A DNA stretch of 64,000 nucleotides, from positions 22,114-86,113 of the forward strand of contig NZ_JAEMTA010000021.1 in the NCBI RefSeq assembly GCF_016462545.1. The letters run 5' to 3'. Origin of the DNA: Mycolicibacterium sp. (GTDB lineage: Bacteria > Actinomycetota > Actinomycetes > Mycobacteriales > Mycobacteriaceae). The notes under the pieces were generated by a model. It did not search any database, was not told where the DNA came from, and saw only the letters and a program-made list of their open reading frames with translations. A program made the position numbers and the translations under genes. Of the stretch, positions 26,363 through 36,217 are shown piece after piece (positions within the stretch are counted from its first letter, which is position 1; the number at the start of each line of letters is the position of its first letter).

Positions 26363-27501
26363 TCATCGGCCTTGTCATTGGGAACGGTTGGTTCGATGTG
26401 CCTGCGCGCAGCGGGATTTCGGTACAGTGCGACCGAGTACACGAGTAGGAGGATGGCATCGGTGATCACCGACGCCACCGAGGCTCCGACGGCTCCCGCA
26501 GACGCCAGCGCGGCGACCAGCAGCAGCTTGAAGGGAACCAGTCCCAGCGCTGCGGAGAGTCGCACCAGATCTCTACGCTGCGTATAGAGGATCACCTGGA
26601 AGATCGACACGACGGTGCGGATGGCGCACCACGCGGACATGATGATCATCGCGATCGCCAACTCCGTCGGCGCGGGCGACACCAACAGGCCGACGCCGAT
26701 GATCGCCATCAAGGCTCCAGCGGCGACACCGAACAACACGGTGTGGCGCAGCGGCGGTCCGGTCGCCAGGTCGCCGCCACTCGTCCGCAACGGCTCGTGA
26801 TACGTCATTCCGAACGACGTGCCGAGTGACGACAACGCGATACCGACGGTGATCGCGATCGTGTAGTACCCGACGATCGTGGTGTCGGTCAGGTATCCGA
26901 GCAGCAAGACGTCGCCCTGCAGATAGACCGCCGTGCCGAGCATCTCGCCGGTGAGTGCGGCCATCAGCCGGGGTGGTCCAGGGATGCCGGGACGGTGGCC
27001 CCAGACCCGTTGGCCCGCAAGCACGGCGATCACCAGGTAGGGAGCGCAGTAGAGCAGCGTCGCGCCGAGCAGCGTCGGGTGCTCGGTGCCGAACAGGTAG
27101 GCGCATGCCATCGCGACGCTGATGCCCTGGCGGGTGCTGTCCATCCGCGAGACTCGGTCGGGATGCCCGTCGCGCGCAGCCTGACTCTGATAGCTCTTGA
27201 AGGCGATTTCGCCGCCCGCCACGAATAGTCCGAACCACGCCACATAGTTCACGTCCAGCAGCGCCGCACCACAGAACATGAGCGACAGGCCCACCAGGAA
27301 CCGCGTGGTCCGTTCGGCGAGGAATCGCCGTTCCGACTCGCGGATCGCGCGCACCGCGAACGAGTTGTCCAGCGGCGGACCGATTATCGACGCGAGCGCG
27401 AAGCCGAGCCCGTAGAGACCGTAATCGGCGATGCCGAGCTTGGCGATGATGGCAAGGGTCCACAGCAGACCCACCCCGCGGCCACCGTAGAGCCACATCA
27501 C
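26359..27501 (-). CDS. Wzx-like polysaccharide flippase (cluster A)
   Basis: About 380 residues and ten or more hydrophobic helices of the MOP flippase superfamily. LAIIAKLGIADYGLYGLGFALASIIGP is the characteristic N-terminal Wzx region (landmark KLGIADYGLYGL), and LQGDVLLLGYLTDTTIVGYY (landmark GDVLLLGYL) the start of the second half. It should flip lipid-linked repeat units to the outer face. GTG 27501 or ATG 27498 are the nearest ordinary starts, but the upstream bases encode a typical Wzx lead-in (RNIAKTLLSV), and a CTG at 27552, two bases after the preceding stop, would include it. The start is therefore uncertain. Confidence 0.82.
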   Translation of the reverse strand: MMWLYGGRGVGLLWTLAIIAKLGIADYGLYGLGFALASIIGPPLDNSFAVRAIRESERRFLAERTTRFLVGLSLMFCGAALLDVNYVAWFGLFVAGGEIAFKSYQSQAARDGHPDRVSRMDSTRQGISVAMACAYLFGTEHPTLLGATLLYCAPYLVIAVLAGQRVWGHRPGIPGPPRLMAALTGEMLGTAVYLQGDVLLLGYLTDTTIVGYYTIAITVGIALSSLGTSFGMTYHEPLRTSGGDLATGPPLRHTVLFGVAAGALMAIIGVGLLVSPAPTELAIAMIIMSAWCAIRTVVSIFQVILYTQRRDLVRLSAALGLVPFKLLLVAALASAGAVGASVASVITDAILLLVYSVALYRNPAARRHIEPTVPNDKADE

Positions 27502-27554
27502 CGACAGCAGGGTCTTGGCGATGTTGCGCGGTGCCGCGCCCGTGTCAGTCAGCG

Positions 27555-28682
27555 TCAGTCAGCTCGTTCGTGGGCGGTCAGCATCTCCGACCACACCTTG
27601 GCGAACGCATCCGCGGTCCCCACAGCACCGTGTCGCCTGCGGGTGTCGTCCGAGGCCTCCCCGAGTTTCGTCAGCCGCTCGGGATCGTTGACCACGGCGG
27701 CGACCGACGCGCCGAACTTGGCGGGCAGCGGTCCGGTGTCGGTGGCCTCGGCTCGCACGACGACCACGCCGTCGTCCTCGGTGAGCTCGGCGAGTGACCC
27801 GTAGGCGGTGCACACGACGGGAGTTCGGTATGCCGTGGCGTGCGCCACGACCGCAGACGCGGGATAGGTCTCGGCGTAGAAGTGCCGCTTGCCGTACGGC
27901 ACCACGATGGCGCGCACCGACTCGAAGAACGCGTCCTCGTCCGGCCCGAAGACACCGCCGAGGATGTCGATTCCCTCGGCGGGCGCCAGCGATTCGGTTC
28001 CGCGACCCGCCACTCTCATGAGGATGTCATCGGGCAGTTGTTCGCGGATCGCGGCGATCTGCTCGAAGCCCTTGCCGCGGTAGAGGAAACCGAAGAACCC
28101 GATCGCCTTGGGCCGCTCCTCCACCGGCTTGATCTCGGGCCGGTCGAAGATTCGGTAGGGCACCGCGTAGCTCTGCACCTTGGGGTAGGTGCGCTCGATG
28201 GCGCGCTGTCCGGTCTTCGTCAGCGCGAACAGCGTGCGCTCGCCGTACACGGCGCCCTCGATCATCTGGGATACCGGGCGCAGCGGGTAGTGGATGGCGT
28301 GGGTTCGCCACTTCGAACTGGCGATCCAGCGAGTGCGGCCTGGCATCCAGACGCCGTGAGGCGGATCGTGGATGGTCGACGAGACGGGAATTCCCTTGAG
28401 TCCCTGCGTCGCCCAGAACGGGCCGACGCCGCCTGCGGCGATCTCGGCGTGCACGAGGACCCGACCGGGGCGCCCCTCGGCGACGAGCTTGCGCACCTGT
28501 TTGCGATACCTGCGAATGTCGGCAACGCCATCGTCGTCGGGCGCGCCCGTCCGCACCTCCACGACCTCGCCGAAATGCGAGCGAACCGCTTCGACGAAAC
28601 CGTCACCGTAGTCCCCGACCGCGGTCTTGCCGGTAGCAGGACCAACGAAGACGAGTCGGTACTCGGAAAGATTCGCCACCAT
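27555..28682 (-). CDS. Glycosyltransferase, GT-B fold (GT4-like)
   Basis: A 375-residue glycosyltransferase. The N-domain contains GPATGKTAVGDYGDGFVEAV and the acceptor loop SSTIHDPPHGVWMPG; the C-domain has KAIGFFGFLYRGKGFEQI, VAGRGTESLAPA, ILGGVFGPDEDAFFESV and a Glu-rich turn near YAETYPASAVVAHA. These are usual for family 4 retaining enzymes. ATG 28682 forms a TGATG junction with the acyltransferase gene upstream. It belongs to the operon 30127-25226 with two acyltransferases, the flippase and another glycosyltransferase, and probably adds one residue of the repeat unit. Confidence 0.8.
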   Translation of the reverse strand: MVANLSEYRLVFVGPATGKTAVGDYGDGFVEAVRSHFGEVVEVRTGAPDDDGVADIRRYRKQVRKLVAEGRPGRVLVHAEIAAGGVGPFWATQGLKGIPVSSTIHDPPHGVWMPGRTRWIASSKWRTHAIHYPLRPVSQMIEGAVYGERTLFALTKTGQRAIERTYPKVQSYAVPYRIFDRPEIKPVEERPKAIGFFGFLYRGKGFEQIAAIREQLPDDILMRVAGRGTESLAPAEGIDILGGVFGPDEDAFFESVRAIVVPYGKRHFYAETYPASAVVAHATAYRTPVVCTAYGSLAELTEDDGVVVVRAEATDTGPLPAKFGASVAAVVNDPERLTKLGEASDDTRRRHGAVGTADAFAKVWSEMLTAHERAD

Positions 28683-29344
28683 CAGTGGAAGATCGGTCGG
28701 TATTTGCCGCTGTACTTCAGCGCGTCTGGATTTCGTTTGCTGATGGGTTTGGCGGGGATTCCCCCGACGACCACCAGTTCGTCGACGTCCTTGTTCACCA
28801 GCGATGACGCTGCGACCACGGCGCCACGGCGAATGTGCGATGGCAGAATCATCGCTCGGCTAGCAATCCACACATAGTCCTCGATTACGGTCGGAATGGG
28901 TACTGGAAGAAAGTCGGGGTCGTTGATGTCGTGGCCCCCACCCAAGATGTGAACGTCGCTGGCGATCGTCACGTTGTCGCCGATCCAGAGCCCGCCACGC
29001 GCGTCCAGAAGGCATCTGGAACCGATGGCCGTGCAGTTTCCGATCGTCAAGTACTTGATGTCGATGACCGTGGTACCGCGCATCACGGCGGAATCCTTGC
29101 CGATGTCCGCGCCGAACAGCCGTAGGTAGCTCTGACGAATGACGTGTGAGGGTATGTGGGTGATGAAGCTGTTGTAGACGAGGATGCTCAACCATCGCTC
29201 CACCTTCTGCAGAAAGGTGATGCCGACGCTGTTGGCGTCCATGGTCTTGCCGTCGGGCCCCTTGACCCACACCATCTTCGGCGGCAGCTTCAAATCCGGC
29301 GCCGCCTCGAGTTTGCTCGAAAAGTCATCGCGCTCAGCAGCCAT
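28682..29344 (-). CDS. Hexapeptide-repeat O-acyltransferase (WbbJ-like)
   Basis: About 220 residues, with a left-handed beta-helix acyltransferase of the maltose/galactoside O-acetyltransferase type. Hexapeptide turns run from IGKDSAVMRGTTVID to RRGAVVAASSLVNKD. GGGHDIND carries the catalytic His, and VVGGIPAKPISKR is the C-terminal cap typical of the family. The N-terminal 60 residues are a helical extension ending in SFITHIPSHVIRQSYLRLFGA, shared with the paralogue at 29450-30127. ATG 29344 has GGGAG eight bases upstream; ATG 29359 is possible. It probably O-acetylates a sugar of the repeat unit. Confidence 0.83.
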   Translation of the reverse strand: MAAERDDFSSKLEAAPDLKLPPKMVWVKGPDGKTMDANSVGITFLQKVERWLSILVYNSFITHIPSHVIRQSYLRLFGADIGKDSAVMRGTTVIDIKYLTIGNCTAIGSRCLLDARGGLWIGDNVTIASDVHILGGGHDINDPDFLPVPIPTVIEDYVWIASRAMILPSHIRRGAVVAASSLVNKDVDELVVVGGIPAKPISKRNPDALKYSGKYRPIFH

Positions 29345-29449
29345 CGTCGCCGCTCCCATCGCAACCGCAGGTGAGAATTTCGTGATCGGAATATTCCTGA
29401 TTGGCCCTCGAAACGCAATCATAGGAGCGCGCCGGCCACCGACCAATCA

Positions 29450-30127
29450 TCAGGAGAACAGCGGACGATACTTGCCGCTATATCCAAGCCCTTCGGGCTT
29501 CCGCTGCGAGATCACCTTTGCTGGGACGCCGCCGACGACGTCGAGCGCGGCCACGTCCTTGTTCACCAGGGACTGTGCGGCGACGACGGCGCCGCGACCG
29601 ATGTGGCAGGGCAGAACCATCGAGCGACTGGCGATCCACACGTAGTCCTCGACGACCGTCGGGCTGATCGTCGGCAGGAAATCCGGGTGATTGATCTCGT
29701 GTCCACCGCAGATGAACTGCGTGTCGCTGGCGATCGTGACGTTGTCCCCAATGGCGATACCTGCCCGGCAGTCCAGGAAGCACCGCCCACCGATGGCGGT
29801 GTTGTCGCCGATCGACAGGAACTCGATGTCCGTGATGAGGGTGCCGCGCATGATCGCGGAGTCCTTGCCGATGGTGGCGCCGAACAGCCTGAGGAAGGCT
29901 TGCCGGATGGTGTGCGAGGGAATGTGGGTGACGAACGAGCTGTACAGCAGGGCACCAATGCGATTGCGGGCCTTCCGAGCGAGACCCATGTTCTGCATCT
30001 TGTATTCGATCACCCGGTCGTCAGGTCCCTTGACGAGCAGCGGAGGCGGCGGAACCTTCAGCCGCGGCGCGTTCTGGCGTTCGCTGAGGGCGCCGTCGTC
30101 TTGAGCGGACAATGTTGCTCCTGTCAT
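29450..30127 (-). CDS. Hexapeptide-repeat O-acyltransferase, paralogue
   Basis: A 225-residue tandem paralogue of the preceding enzyme, with the same helical lead-in (SSFVTHIPSHTIRQAFLRLFG) and the same beta-helix blocks: IGKDSAIMRGTLITD, GDNVTIASDTQFICGGHEIN (catalytic His), RGAVVAAQSLVNKD and VVGGVPAKVISQRKP. The conserved core suggests the two differ in acceptor rather than in chemistry. ATG 30127 is chosen by alignment with the paralogue; upstream in-frame sequence (to 30178) is not conserved. It is the first gene of the operon that runs to 25226. Confidence 0.83.
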   Translation of the reverse strand: MTGATLSAQDDGALSERQNAPRLKVPPPPLLVKGPDDRVIEYKMQNMGLARKARNRIGALLYSSFVTHIPSHTIRQAFLRLFGATIGKDSAIMRGTLITDIEFLSIGDNTAIGGRCFLDCRAGIAIGDNVTIASDTQFICGGHEINHPDFLPTISPTVVEDYVWIASRSMVLPCHIGRGAVVAAQSLVNKDVAALDVVGGVPAKVISQRKPEGLGYSGKYRPLFS

Positions 30128-30366
30128 AGTTTGGGGCCGGTCGCTAGCCGCACACGATCCCCGAGGAGGATATAGCAAAGAACAGCCGGCCGACGCGCTC
30201 GATCTCCCCGCACTCGACCGGCACGCTCACCAAAGTGGTTGCTCACCAACGGCTTTGCGGCAGCCCACGCTGCAATCGGACGGGGTCCGGGCTGGCGCGA
30301 CATCGGTCTCGAGTCGACGGCGGCCCCATCATGGCAACCTGCGTGATCCATTCCCACGATCTACCC

Positions 30367-31512
30367 TCAACGGCTTGGCGCTAGAAGACCGTCAACGGCA
30401 TCGTGCAGTTTCTCGGAAAATGCATCCTGACTGAACTGCTTGACGTGATCACGAATCTTGTCGGCGTCGAATCGGGTCATCTCGAAACGATCGACGGCAT
30501 CCTTGATGGCAGCTGAGGTGGGTTCGTCGAAGTACATGCCGCTGATGCCTTCGTGAATGGTGTCGAGGAATCCTCCGAAGCGCAACGCGAGGGCGGGGCG
30601 GCCCCAGGCTCCCGCTTCGAGTGGAGTGAGACCGTAATCTTCGTAGCTTGCCGCGATGATGGCGCGGCAATTCTTGTACAACCAGCCGAGTTCACCGTCC
30701 GACAAGTCGGAAAGCATCATGACGTTCGACGTCTTCATGGCCTTCAACCGGGCCGCCTGCGGCCCGCGCCCGACGACTACGAGCCGTCGTCCCGAGTTTG
30801 CAAAGGCGCGGACGATCGCGTCCACGTTCTTGTATGGCAGTAGACGCGAGACCACGAGATAAAAGGCTCCGTCGGGGGAATCCAGTGCGGGCGATTCGCC
30901 GCCCACCCAATTCTCCACCTGCTGAATCGGTTGAACGGTTTGAGTGATCGACAGACCCGCGGGCGGGAAGACGACGTCGGCGTCGATGCCGTAGGCGCCG
31001 AGGACGCGTTCCCTGATCGCGGTCGAGTTTGCGAGATAGCGGTCACTCGACATCGCCGCGCGGCGATCCCACTGCTTCAGATAGCGAGACGTGGCGCGCA
31101 GTCCGAGCTTGGCCAACGTGTTGCCTTGGCCCCCGAGATAACTGTCCGCCTGGTAGAGCCACCGGGCCGGTGAATGGCAGTAGATCAATTTGCGGCCATT
31201 GGTGCGGAATCCGTGCGCCCAACCGCTGCTACTGCAGAGTACGACGTCGGCATCCACGTGCATCGAACCCGCGACCATCGGCAGTATCGGCAATGCCGCT
31301 CGGTGATGATTGCGGAGCGGCGTCAACCTATTTATCGCCGGAACCCGAACGTCTAAATCCCTGAATTCCGGAAACGTGGTGCCTGGTTCATACAACATCG
31401 TATAAATCGGAGCATCCGGAAACGCCCTGCTCATCGCCAATACGGTTTTCTCCGCGCCGCCCAGCTGCGTGAGATAGTCGTGTGCGATAGCTACTCTCGG
31501 GCGGGTCGACAC
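30367..31512 (-). CDS. Glycosyltransferase, GT4 family
   Basis: About 381 residues, a clear family 4 glycosyltransferase. The N-domain begins RVAIAHDYLTQLGGAEKTV, with the Gly-Gly-Ala-Glu turn of this family, and has YCHSPARWLYQ further on. The C-domain has FYLVVSRLLPYKNVDAIV, LVVVGRGPQAARLK and IAASYEDYGLTPLEAGAWG, whose EDYGLTPLEA matches the EX7E nucleotide-sugar motif. GTG 31512 is preferred because the first beta strand follows directly; GTG 31515 and 31536 are possible. It is separated by 239 bp of apparently non-coding sequence from the acyltransferase operon, so it may be transcribed separately. Confidence 0.85.
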   Translation of the reverse strand: MSTRPRVAIAHDYLTQLGGAEKTVLAMSRAFPDAPIYTMLYEPGTTFPEFRDLDVRVPAINRLTPLRNHHRAALPILPMVAGSMHVDADVVLCSSSGWAHGFRTNGRKLIYCHSPARWLYQADSYLGGQGNTLAKLGLRATSRYLKQWDRRAAMSSDRYLANSTAIRERVLGAYGIDADVVFPPAGLSITQTVQPIQQVENWVGGESPALDSPDGAFYLVVSRLLPYKNVDAIVRAFANSGRRLVVVGRGPQAARLKAMKTSNVMMLSDLSDGELGWLYKNCRAIIAASYEDYGLTPLEAGAWGRPALALRFGGFLDTIHEGISGMYFDEPTSAAIKDAVDRFEMTRFDADKIRDHVKQFSQDAFSEKLHDAVDGLLAPSR

Positions 31513-32257
31513 CACGTCGCCAAGTTTAGGGGGCACCGTCGATAAACCTCACAGATATTGCCCCGCCTGCATGAATATGCCGAGGCCAGGGAGGTGGCCG
31601 CCGAACCGGGCAGTTCGACGAACCCCTAATACTGTACACGCGGCGACGCTGAGGCGCCGGTCGTCGTCGGCATCTCGGCAACTCTTTACCAAATCGTCAG
31701 CAAAGGGAAAGTCCGCTGACCTCCCGTCGCCGCCGCTCCCGACTCGGAAGAATGGCGGCCGCGAAACCACCGCGGCCTCGGCGTCCGTTCGACGAGACCG
31801 GGGCGCGTGGAATGCAGATGTGACATTTAGCACAGCGAAAACTTTTTACCACTGCGTAAGCTGCGACATCGGCTTTGCCAAAGTCGCCGACAGGTAAGGC
31901 TTTCCTGCGGTCGCCGACCGCTGATCTGCCCCCCGATCGGGGGATGGTCCGGGGGCATCGGCGGGCCTGGGCATACGGGCGACGGGTCGGTCCGCAGTGG
32001 TGGTGAAGGTCACCACGGGTGTACCCAGCCCAGCGATGGCGACGCTATTGCTCTTTCTTGGCAAACTCGTCGCGGCTACGCAGACCCGCTCTGCGCGGCG
32101 CCGAACAGGCCGTGCCACGGAGCGAATCCGCTACTCGAAGGAGCCTGCTGGCGCGGCCAGGGCACGTCCGTGGCGTGTCGGCAGGCTCGATTCGGCGCCA
32201 AGCGTGCAGCGACGGGGGATGTGCGGAGCAGGAAGAGGTCGCCGATACTATCCACCC
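31513..32257. other. 745-bp non-coding region upstream of accD5
   Basis: Lies between a divergent glycosyltransferase and accD5 and has no convincing gene. It contains a 7-bp perfect hairpin (31757-31777, GGCCGCG with a 7-base loop), a 14-bp GC palindrome at 31930-31943, and AT-rich patches near 31690 and 31830. It must hold the accD5 promoter and marks the right edge of cluster A. Confidence 0.5.
32244..32249 (+). promoter_or_regulatory. Possible -10 element of accD5, near-leaderless
   Basis: GATACT lies nine bases upstream of the accD5 ATG. If used, transcription would begin at or next to the start codon, giving a leaderless or nearly leaderless mRNA, which is frequent in mycobacteria. No clear -35 is visible, as is also usual. 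No good Shine-Dalgarno sequence precedes the ATG, which agrees with this reading. Confidence 0.4.
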
Positions 32258-33895
32258 ATGACTAGCGTTACCGAACCTTCCGCACAGACCCCGGCGGCCG
32301 AGATCGACATCCACACCACCGCGGGCAAGCTTGCCGACCTGCGCAAGCGCACGGACGAGACGCTGCACCCGGTCGGCGAGACCGCGGTCGAGAAGGTTCA
32401 CGCCAAGGGCAAGCTGACGGCGCGCGAACGCATCAATGCACTCCTGGACGAGGGGTCGTTCGTCGAGCTCGACGCGCTGGCCAAGCACCGCAGCAAGAAC
32501 TTCGGGCTGGACTCCAACCGCCCGGTCGGTGACGGTGTGGTGACGGGCTACGGCACCATCGACGGTCGCGACGTCTGCATCTTCAGCCAGGACGCCACGG
32601 TCTTCGGCGGCAGCCTGGGCGAGGTCTACGGCGAGAAGATCGTCAAGGTGCAGGAGCTGGCCATCAAGACGGGCCGCCCACTGATCGGCATCAACGACGG
32701 AGCAGGCGCGCGCATCCAGGAGGGCGTCGTCTCACTTGGCTTGTACAGCAAGATCTTCCGCAACAACATTCTGGCGTCGGGCGTCATCCCCCAGATCTCG
32801 CTCATCATGGGTGCCGCAGCGGGCGGGCACGTCTACTCCCCCGCGCTCACCGACTTCGTCGTCATGGTCGAGGGAACCAGCCAGATGTTCATCACCGGAC
32901 CGGACGTCATCAAGACGGTCACCGGCGAGGAAGTGACCATGGAGGAACTGGGTGGTGCGCACACCCACATGGCCAAGTCGGGCACGGCGCACTACGTCGC
33001 CTCCGGTGAGCAGGATGCCTTCGACTACGTTCGCGATCTCCTCAGCTACCTGCCACCGAACAGTGCGTCCGAGCCGCCGCGCTACCCCGCGCCGCCGCAC
33101 CCCGGCGCGATCGAGGACAACCTCTCCGAGGAGGACCTCGAACTCGACACCCTGATTCCCGACTCCCCGAACCAGCCGTACGACATGCACGAGGTGATCA
33201 CGCGCATCCTCGACGACGACGAGTTCCTCGAGGTGCAGTCGGGCTACGCGGGCAATATCGTCGTCGGGTTCGGCCGGATCGACGGGCGCACGGTCGGCAT
33301 CGTCGCCAACCAGCCCACCCAGTTCGCCGGGTGCCTGGACATCAACGCCTCGGAGAAGGCCGCGCGGTTCGTTCGCACCTGCGACTGCTTCAACATTCCG
33401 ATCATCATGTTGGTGGACGTCCCGGGCTTCCTACCGGGCACCGACCAGGAGTACAACGGCATCATCCGTCGCGGCGCGAAGCTGCTCTACGCCTACGGCG
33501 AGGCGACCGTTGCGAAGATCACGGTCATCACCCGCAAGGCGTACGGCGGCGCGTACTGCGTCATGGGCTCCAAGGACATGGGCTGTGACGTCAACGTCGC
33601 CTGGCCGACCGCCCAGATCGCCGTGATGGGCGCCTCCGGTGCAGTCGGTTTCGTCTATCGCGGCCAGCTCAAGGACGCCGCGGCCGAGGGCAAGGACGTC
33701 GACGCACTCCGCCTGGAATTGCAGCAGGACTACGAGGACACCTTGGTCAACCCCTATGTGGCGGCCGAGCGGGGTTACGTCGACGCGGTCATTCCGCCGT
33801 CGCACACCCGCGGGTACATCTCGGCCGCGCTGCGCCTGCTGGAGCGCAAGATCGTGCAGCTGCCGCCCAAGAAGCACGGCAACATCCCGCTCTGA
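32258..33895 (+). CDS. accD5: Acyl-CoA carboxylase carboxyltransferase subunit AccD5
   Basis: A 545-residue beta subunit (548 in M. tuberculosis) that transfers the carboxyl group from biotin on AccA3 to propionyl- or acetyl-CoA, making methylmalonyl-CoA for methyl-branched lipids. Both crotonase-type halves are present: [20 protein letters not shown] and [13 protein letters not shown] with [17 protein letters not shown] in the first, and [21 protein letters not shown] with [13 protein letters not shown] in the second (landmarks [18 protein letters not shown]). ATG 32258 gives the family length; the frame is open further upstream but without conservation. It is followed after 40 bases by accE5. 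Confidence 0.96.
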   Translation: MTSVTEPSAQTPAAEIDIHTTAGKLADLRKRTDETLHPVGETAVEKVHAKGKLTARERINALLDEGSFVELDALAKHRSKNFGLDSNRPVGDGVVTGYGTIDGRDVCIFSQDATVFGGSLGEVYGEKIVKVQELAIKTGRPLIGINDGAGARIQEGVVSLGLYSKIFRNNILASGVIPQISLIMGAAAGGHVYSPALTDFVVMVEGTSQMFITGPDVIKTVTGEEVTMEELGGAHTHMAKSGTAHYVASGEQDAFDYVRDLLSYLPPNSASEPPRYPAPPHPGAIEDNLSEEDLELDTLIPDSPNQPYDMHEVITRILDDDEFLEVQSGYAGNIVVGFGRIDGRTVGIVANQPTQFAGCLDINASEKAARFVRTCDCFNIPIIMLVDVPGFLPGTDQEYNGIIRRGAKLLYAYGEATVAKITVITRKAYGGAYCVMGSKDMGCDVNVAWPTAQIAVMGASGAVGFVYRGQLKDAAAEGKDVDALRLELQQDYEDTLVNPYVAAERGYVDAVIPPSHTRGYISAALRLLERKIVQLPPKKHGNIPL

Positions 33896-33935
33896 TCCCA
33901 GCCACGCCTGCCGAACCCCGACGAACGGACTCACC

Positions 33936-34217
33936 GTGTCACACGACGTCGACATCACCGAGGTCTCCGACCCTCAGGACATGACCATCGATGCACCCGT
34001 CGATTCATCGGTGCCCGAGATCAGGATTCTGAAGGGCAACCCCAGCGACGAGGAACTGGCGGCGCTGGTGACCGTGCTCGCCGGTGGAAGCGGCGGTGCG
34101 GCGGAGCCCGGTCCGCAGGAGCTCAATCTGTGGGGCCATCCGGTGGACAAGCTGCGCTATTCGGTCGTGAGCTGGCAGCGCGTGACGCAGTTGGAACGTA
34201 CTCACATCAGGCGCTGA
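33936..34217 (+). CDS. accE5: Acyl-CoA carboxylase epsilon subunit AccE5
   Basis: A 93-residue small subunit that stabilises the AccA3-AccD5 complex in actinobacteria. It has an acidic, disordered N-terminus (about residues 1-28) and the conserved epsilon motif [20 protein letters not shown], followed by a Gly/Ala linker and [12 protein letters not shown]. It is shorter than the M. tuberculosis protein (177 residues), which has a longer N-terminal region. GTG 33936 is chosen because the acidic segment begins there, 40 bases after accD5. The stop codon lies within the first copy of a 30-bp tandem repeat, and the last codons (IRR) come from it. Confidence 0.88.
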   Translation: MSHDVDITEVSDPQDMTIDAPVDSSVPEIRILKGNPSDEELAALVTVLAGGSGGAAEPGPQELNLWGHPVDKLRYSVVSWQRVTQLERTHIRR

Positions 34218-34284
34218 TGAGCGCTTGCGCGAAGAACATTCGGCGCTGATGAGCGCTTGCGCGAAGAACATCAGGCGCTGATGA
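34210..34284. repeat. 30-bp tandem repeat, 2.4 copies, at accE5 3' end
   Basis: A 30-base unit beginning GGCGCTGATGAGCGC occurs at 34210-34239 and again without mismatch at 34242-34271, with a two-base spacer (period 32). A third, partial copy of 11 bases is at 34274-34284. The unit carries the accE5 stop codon (34215-34217) and ends five bases before the maf start. It separates accE5 from maf and may act in translation coupling, or be a short mycobacterial interspersed unit. Confidence 0.85.
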
Positions 34285-34288
34285 CGCC

Positions 34289-34933
34289 ATGACACGCGTG
34301 GTCTTGGCGTCGGCGTCTGCCGGGCGCCGCAGGGTGCTGCGAGGCGCAGGCATCGACCCGCTGGTGATCGTCTCCGGAGTCGACGAGGACGCCCTGGTCG
34401 CAGCGCTTCCGGAGGATGCCGGCCCCGGGACCGTGACGACCGCCCTCGCGACCGCGAAGGCGCGCGCCGTTGCGGACACGCTGGACCAACGACTCCGCAC
34501 GGATTGCGTTGTCATCGGCTGCGATTCGATGCTGTACCGCGACGGCCGTCTGTGGGGCAAGCCTGCATCGGAGGCCGCCGCGATCGACGGCTGGCGCGCC
34601 ATGGCGGGTACGTCGGGCGATCTGTATACCGGTCACTGCGTCATTCGTCTTCGCGACGAGGGGATCGTGGCCCAGGCCGCACGACATGCAGTGACGACCG
34701 TCCACTTCGGTCGTCCGTCCGAGGCGGACATGCAGGCCTACGCCCGCAGCGGCGAGCCCACCGCGGTGGCGGGTGGCTTCACCCTCGACGGCCTCGGGGG
34801 GTGGTTCATCGATGGCGTGGCCGGAGATCCGTCCGCGGTCATCGGCATCGGACTGCCGATGATGCGGGGGCTGCTCGAGCGAGTGGGCCTGACCATTGCG
34901 GATCTTTGGCGGGCGAACGCAGTCACTGACTGA
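34289..34933 (+). CDS. maf: Maf-like nucleotide pyrophosphatase
   Basis: A 214-residue Maf/HAM1-fold pyrophosphatase that hydrolyses non-canonical or canonical nucleoside triphosphates and can block septum formation. The N-terminus has [18 protein letters not shown] (the Maf SxSxRR signature), with [12 protein letters not shown] holding the catalytic Asp and GKPASEAAA the following loop; the usual YVA segment is replaced by TGHCVIRL. Length and place agree with Rv3282. ATG 34289 is five bases after the tandem repeats. Confidence 0.92.
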   Translation: MTRVVLASASAGRRRVLRGAGIDPLVIVSGVDEDALVAALPEDAGPGTVTTALATAKARAVADTLDQRLRTDCVVIGCDSMLYRDGRLWGKPASEAAAIDGWRAMAGTSGDLYTGHCVIRLRDEGIVAQAARHAVTTVHFGRPSEADMQAYARSGEPTAVAGGFTLDGLGGWFIDGVAGDPSAVIGIGLPMMRGLLERVGLTIADLWRANAVTD

Positions 34934-35194
34934 CTACGGCGCATCGTCGACCAGGAAAAGGCAAACTCGGCGGACATCCAGGAATCTGTTCTGTGCCCGT
35001 AATCTAGCCTCGCCGCGGAACGATCAGATCAGTGAGACATGCCATCCCTAGCCGGTAGAACGGCGTCAACGGCGTGCCGATGTGACAAGATCACTTTGAG
35101 AAGGCATTATTTGCCATGATCCCAGTACATGGAGAACTAGCAAACAGATGGAGCAGCTGATGTACATGACCTCGACGCAGCGATCGGTGCAGTG

Positions 35195-36217
35195 ATGAAG
35201 AAGGCACTGATCACGGGCATCACCGGGCAGGACGGTTCGTACCTGGCCGAGCTGCTGCTGGCCAAGGGGTACGAGGTGCACGGCCTCATCCGCCGGTCCT
35301 CCACGTTCAACACGGCACGCATCGACCATCTGTACGTGGATCCGCACGAATCCGGCGCACGCTTCTTCCTGCATTACGGCGACCTGAGCGACGGCGCCCG
35401 ACTGGTCACTCTCATCGCCACGATCAGTCCGGATGAGGTCTACAACCTGGCCGCCCAGTCACACGTGCGGGTCAGCTTCGACGAGCCCGAACACACCGCC
35501 GACACCACGGGCTCCGGGACCATCCGACTGCTCGAGGCCATTCGCATCGCCAACGTCGACTGCCGGTTCTATCAGGCGTCCAGCTCGGAGATGTTCGGCG
35601 CCACGCCGCCTCCTCAGAACGAGGACACGCCCTTCTATCCCCGCTCCCCGTACGGTGCAGCCAAGGTGTACTCGTACTGGATCACGCGCAACTACCGTGA
35701 GGCATACGGGATGTTCGCCGCCAACGGCATCCTCTTCAACCACGAATCGCCAAGGCGCGGAGAAACTTTCGTTACGCGGAAGATCACCAGGGCGGCGGCA
35801 CGCATCAAGGCAGGCGTCGAGCAGCACGTCTACCTCGGCAACCTCGACGCGATCCGCGACTGGGGTTATGCGCCCGAGTACGTCGAGGGCATGTGGCGGA
35901 TGATGCAGGCCGACACGCCCGATGACTACGTCCTCGCGACCGGCGGAAACTTCACGGTGCAGGACTTCCTCGAAGCCGCGTTCACCCATGCCGGACTCGA
36001 CTGGCGCGAGCACGTGCGATTCGACGAGAGATACCTGCGCCCAACCGAGGTCGACGCCCTCGTCGGCGACGCGTCGAAGGCCGAACGCCATCTCGGATGG
36101 AAGGCAGAGGTCGACACACTCGAACTCGCTCGCATCATGGTCGACGCGGACATCGCCGCGCTGGAGTGTCAAGGCAAGCCCTGGATTGACACACCACTCG
36201 TCAAGTCGTGGAATTGA
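35195..36217 (+). CDS. gmd: GDP-mannose 4,6-dehydratase
   Basis: A 340-residue extended SDR that converts GDP-D-mannose to GDP-4-keto-6-deoxy-D-mannose, the first step to GDP-L-fucose, GDP-rhamnose and related sugars. It has the NAD(P) motif [32 protein letters not shown] (the GMD tetramer and NADP loop), the catalytic triad in SSSEMFG and YGAAK, and [15 protein letters not shown]. Its length equals GmdA (Rv1511) of M. tuberculosis. ATG 35195 or GTG 35192 may start it. It overlaps the next gene by one base and sits between maf and sseA, a place where M. tuberculosis has nothing. A second copy lies at 61911-62984. Confidence 0.94.
   Translation: MKKALITGITGQDGSYLAELLLAKGYEVHGLIRRSSTFNTARIDHLYVDPHESGARFFLHYGDLSDGARLVTLIATISPDEVYNLAAQSHVRVSFDEPEHTADTTGSGTIRLLEAIRIANVDCRFYQASSSEMFGATPPPQNEDTPFYPRSPYGAAKVYSYWITRNYREAYGMFAANGILFNHESPRRGETFVTRKITRAAARIKAGVEQHVYLGNLDAIRDWGYAPEYVEGMWRMMQADTPDDYVLATGGNFTVQDFLEAAFTHAGLDWREHVRFDERYLRPTEVDALVGDASKAERHLGWKAEVDTLELARIMVDADIAALECQGKPWIDTPLVKSWN

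Noticed and set aside
27545..27564. Short GTCAGTCAGC repeat at the glycosyltransferase/flippase junction
   Set aside because: Two copies of about ten bases across the stop codon; too short and simple to call a repeat element.
31930..31943. 14-bp palindrome CCCCCGATCGGGGG upstream of accD5
   Set aside because: Looks like an operator, but single, far from the start (over 300 bases) and of low complexity. Not enough to claim regulation.
32026..32070. 17 identical bases shared with 47341-47357, followed by similar sequence, suggesting a flippase remnant before accD5
   Set aside because: AGCCCAGCGATGGCGAC is short enough to occur by chance in 64 kb of high-GC DNA, and the similarity does not continue.
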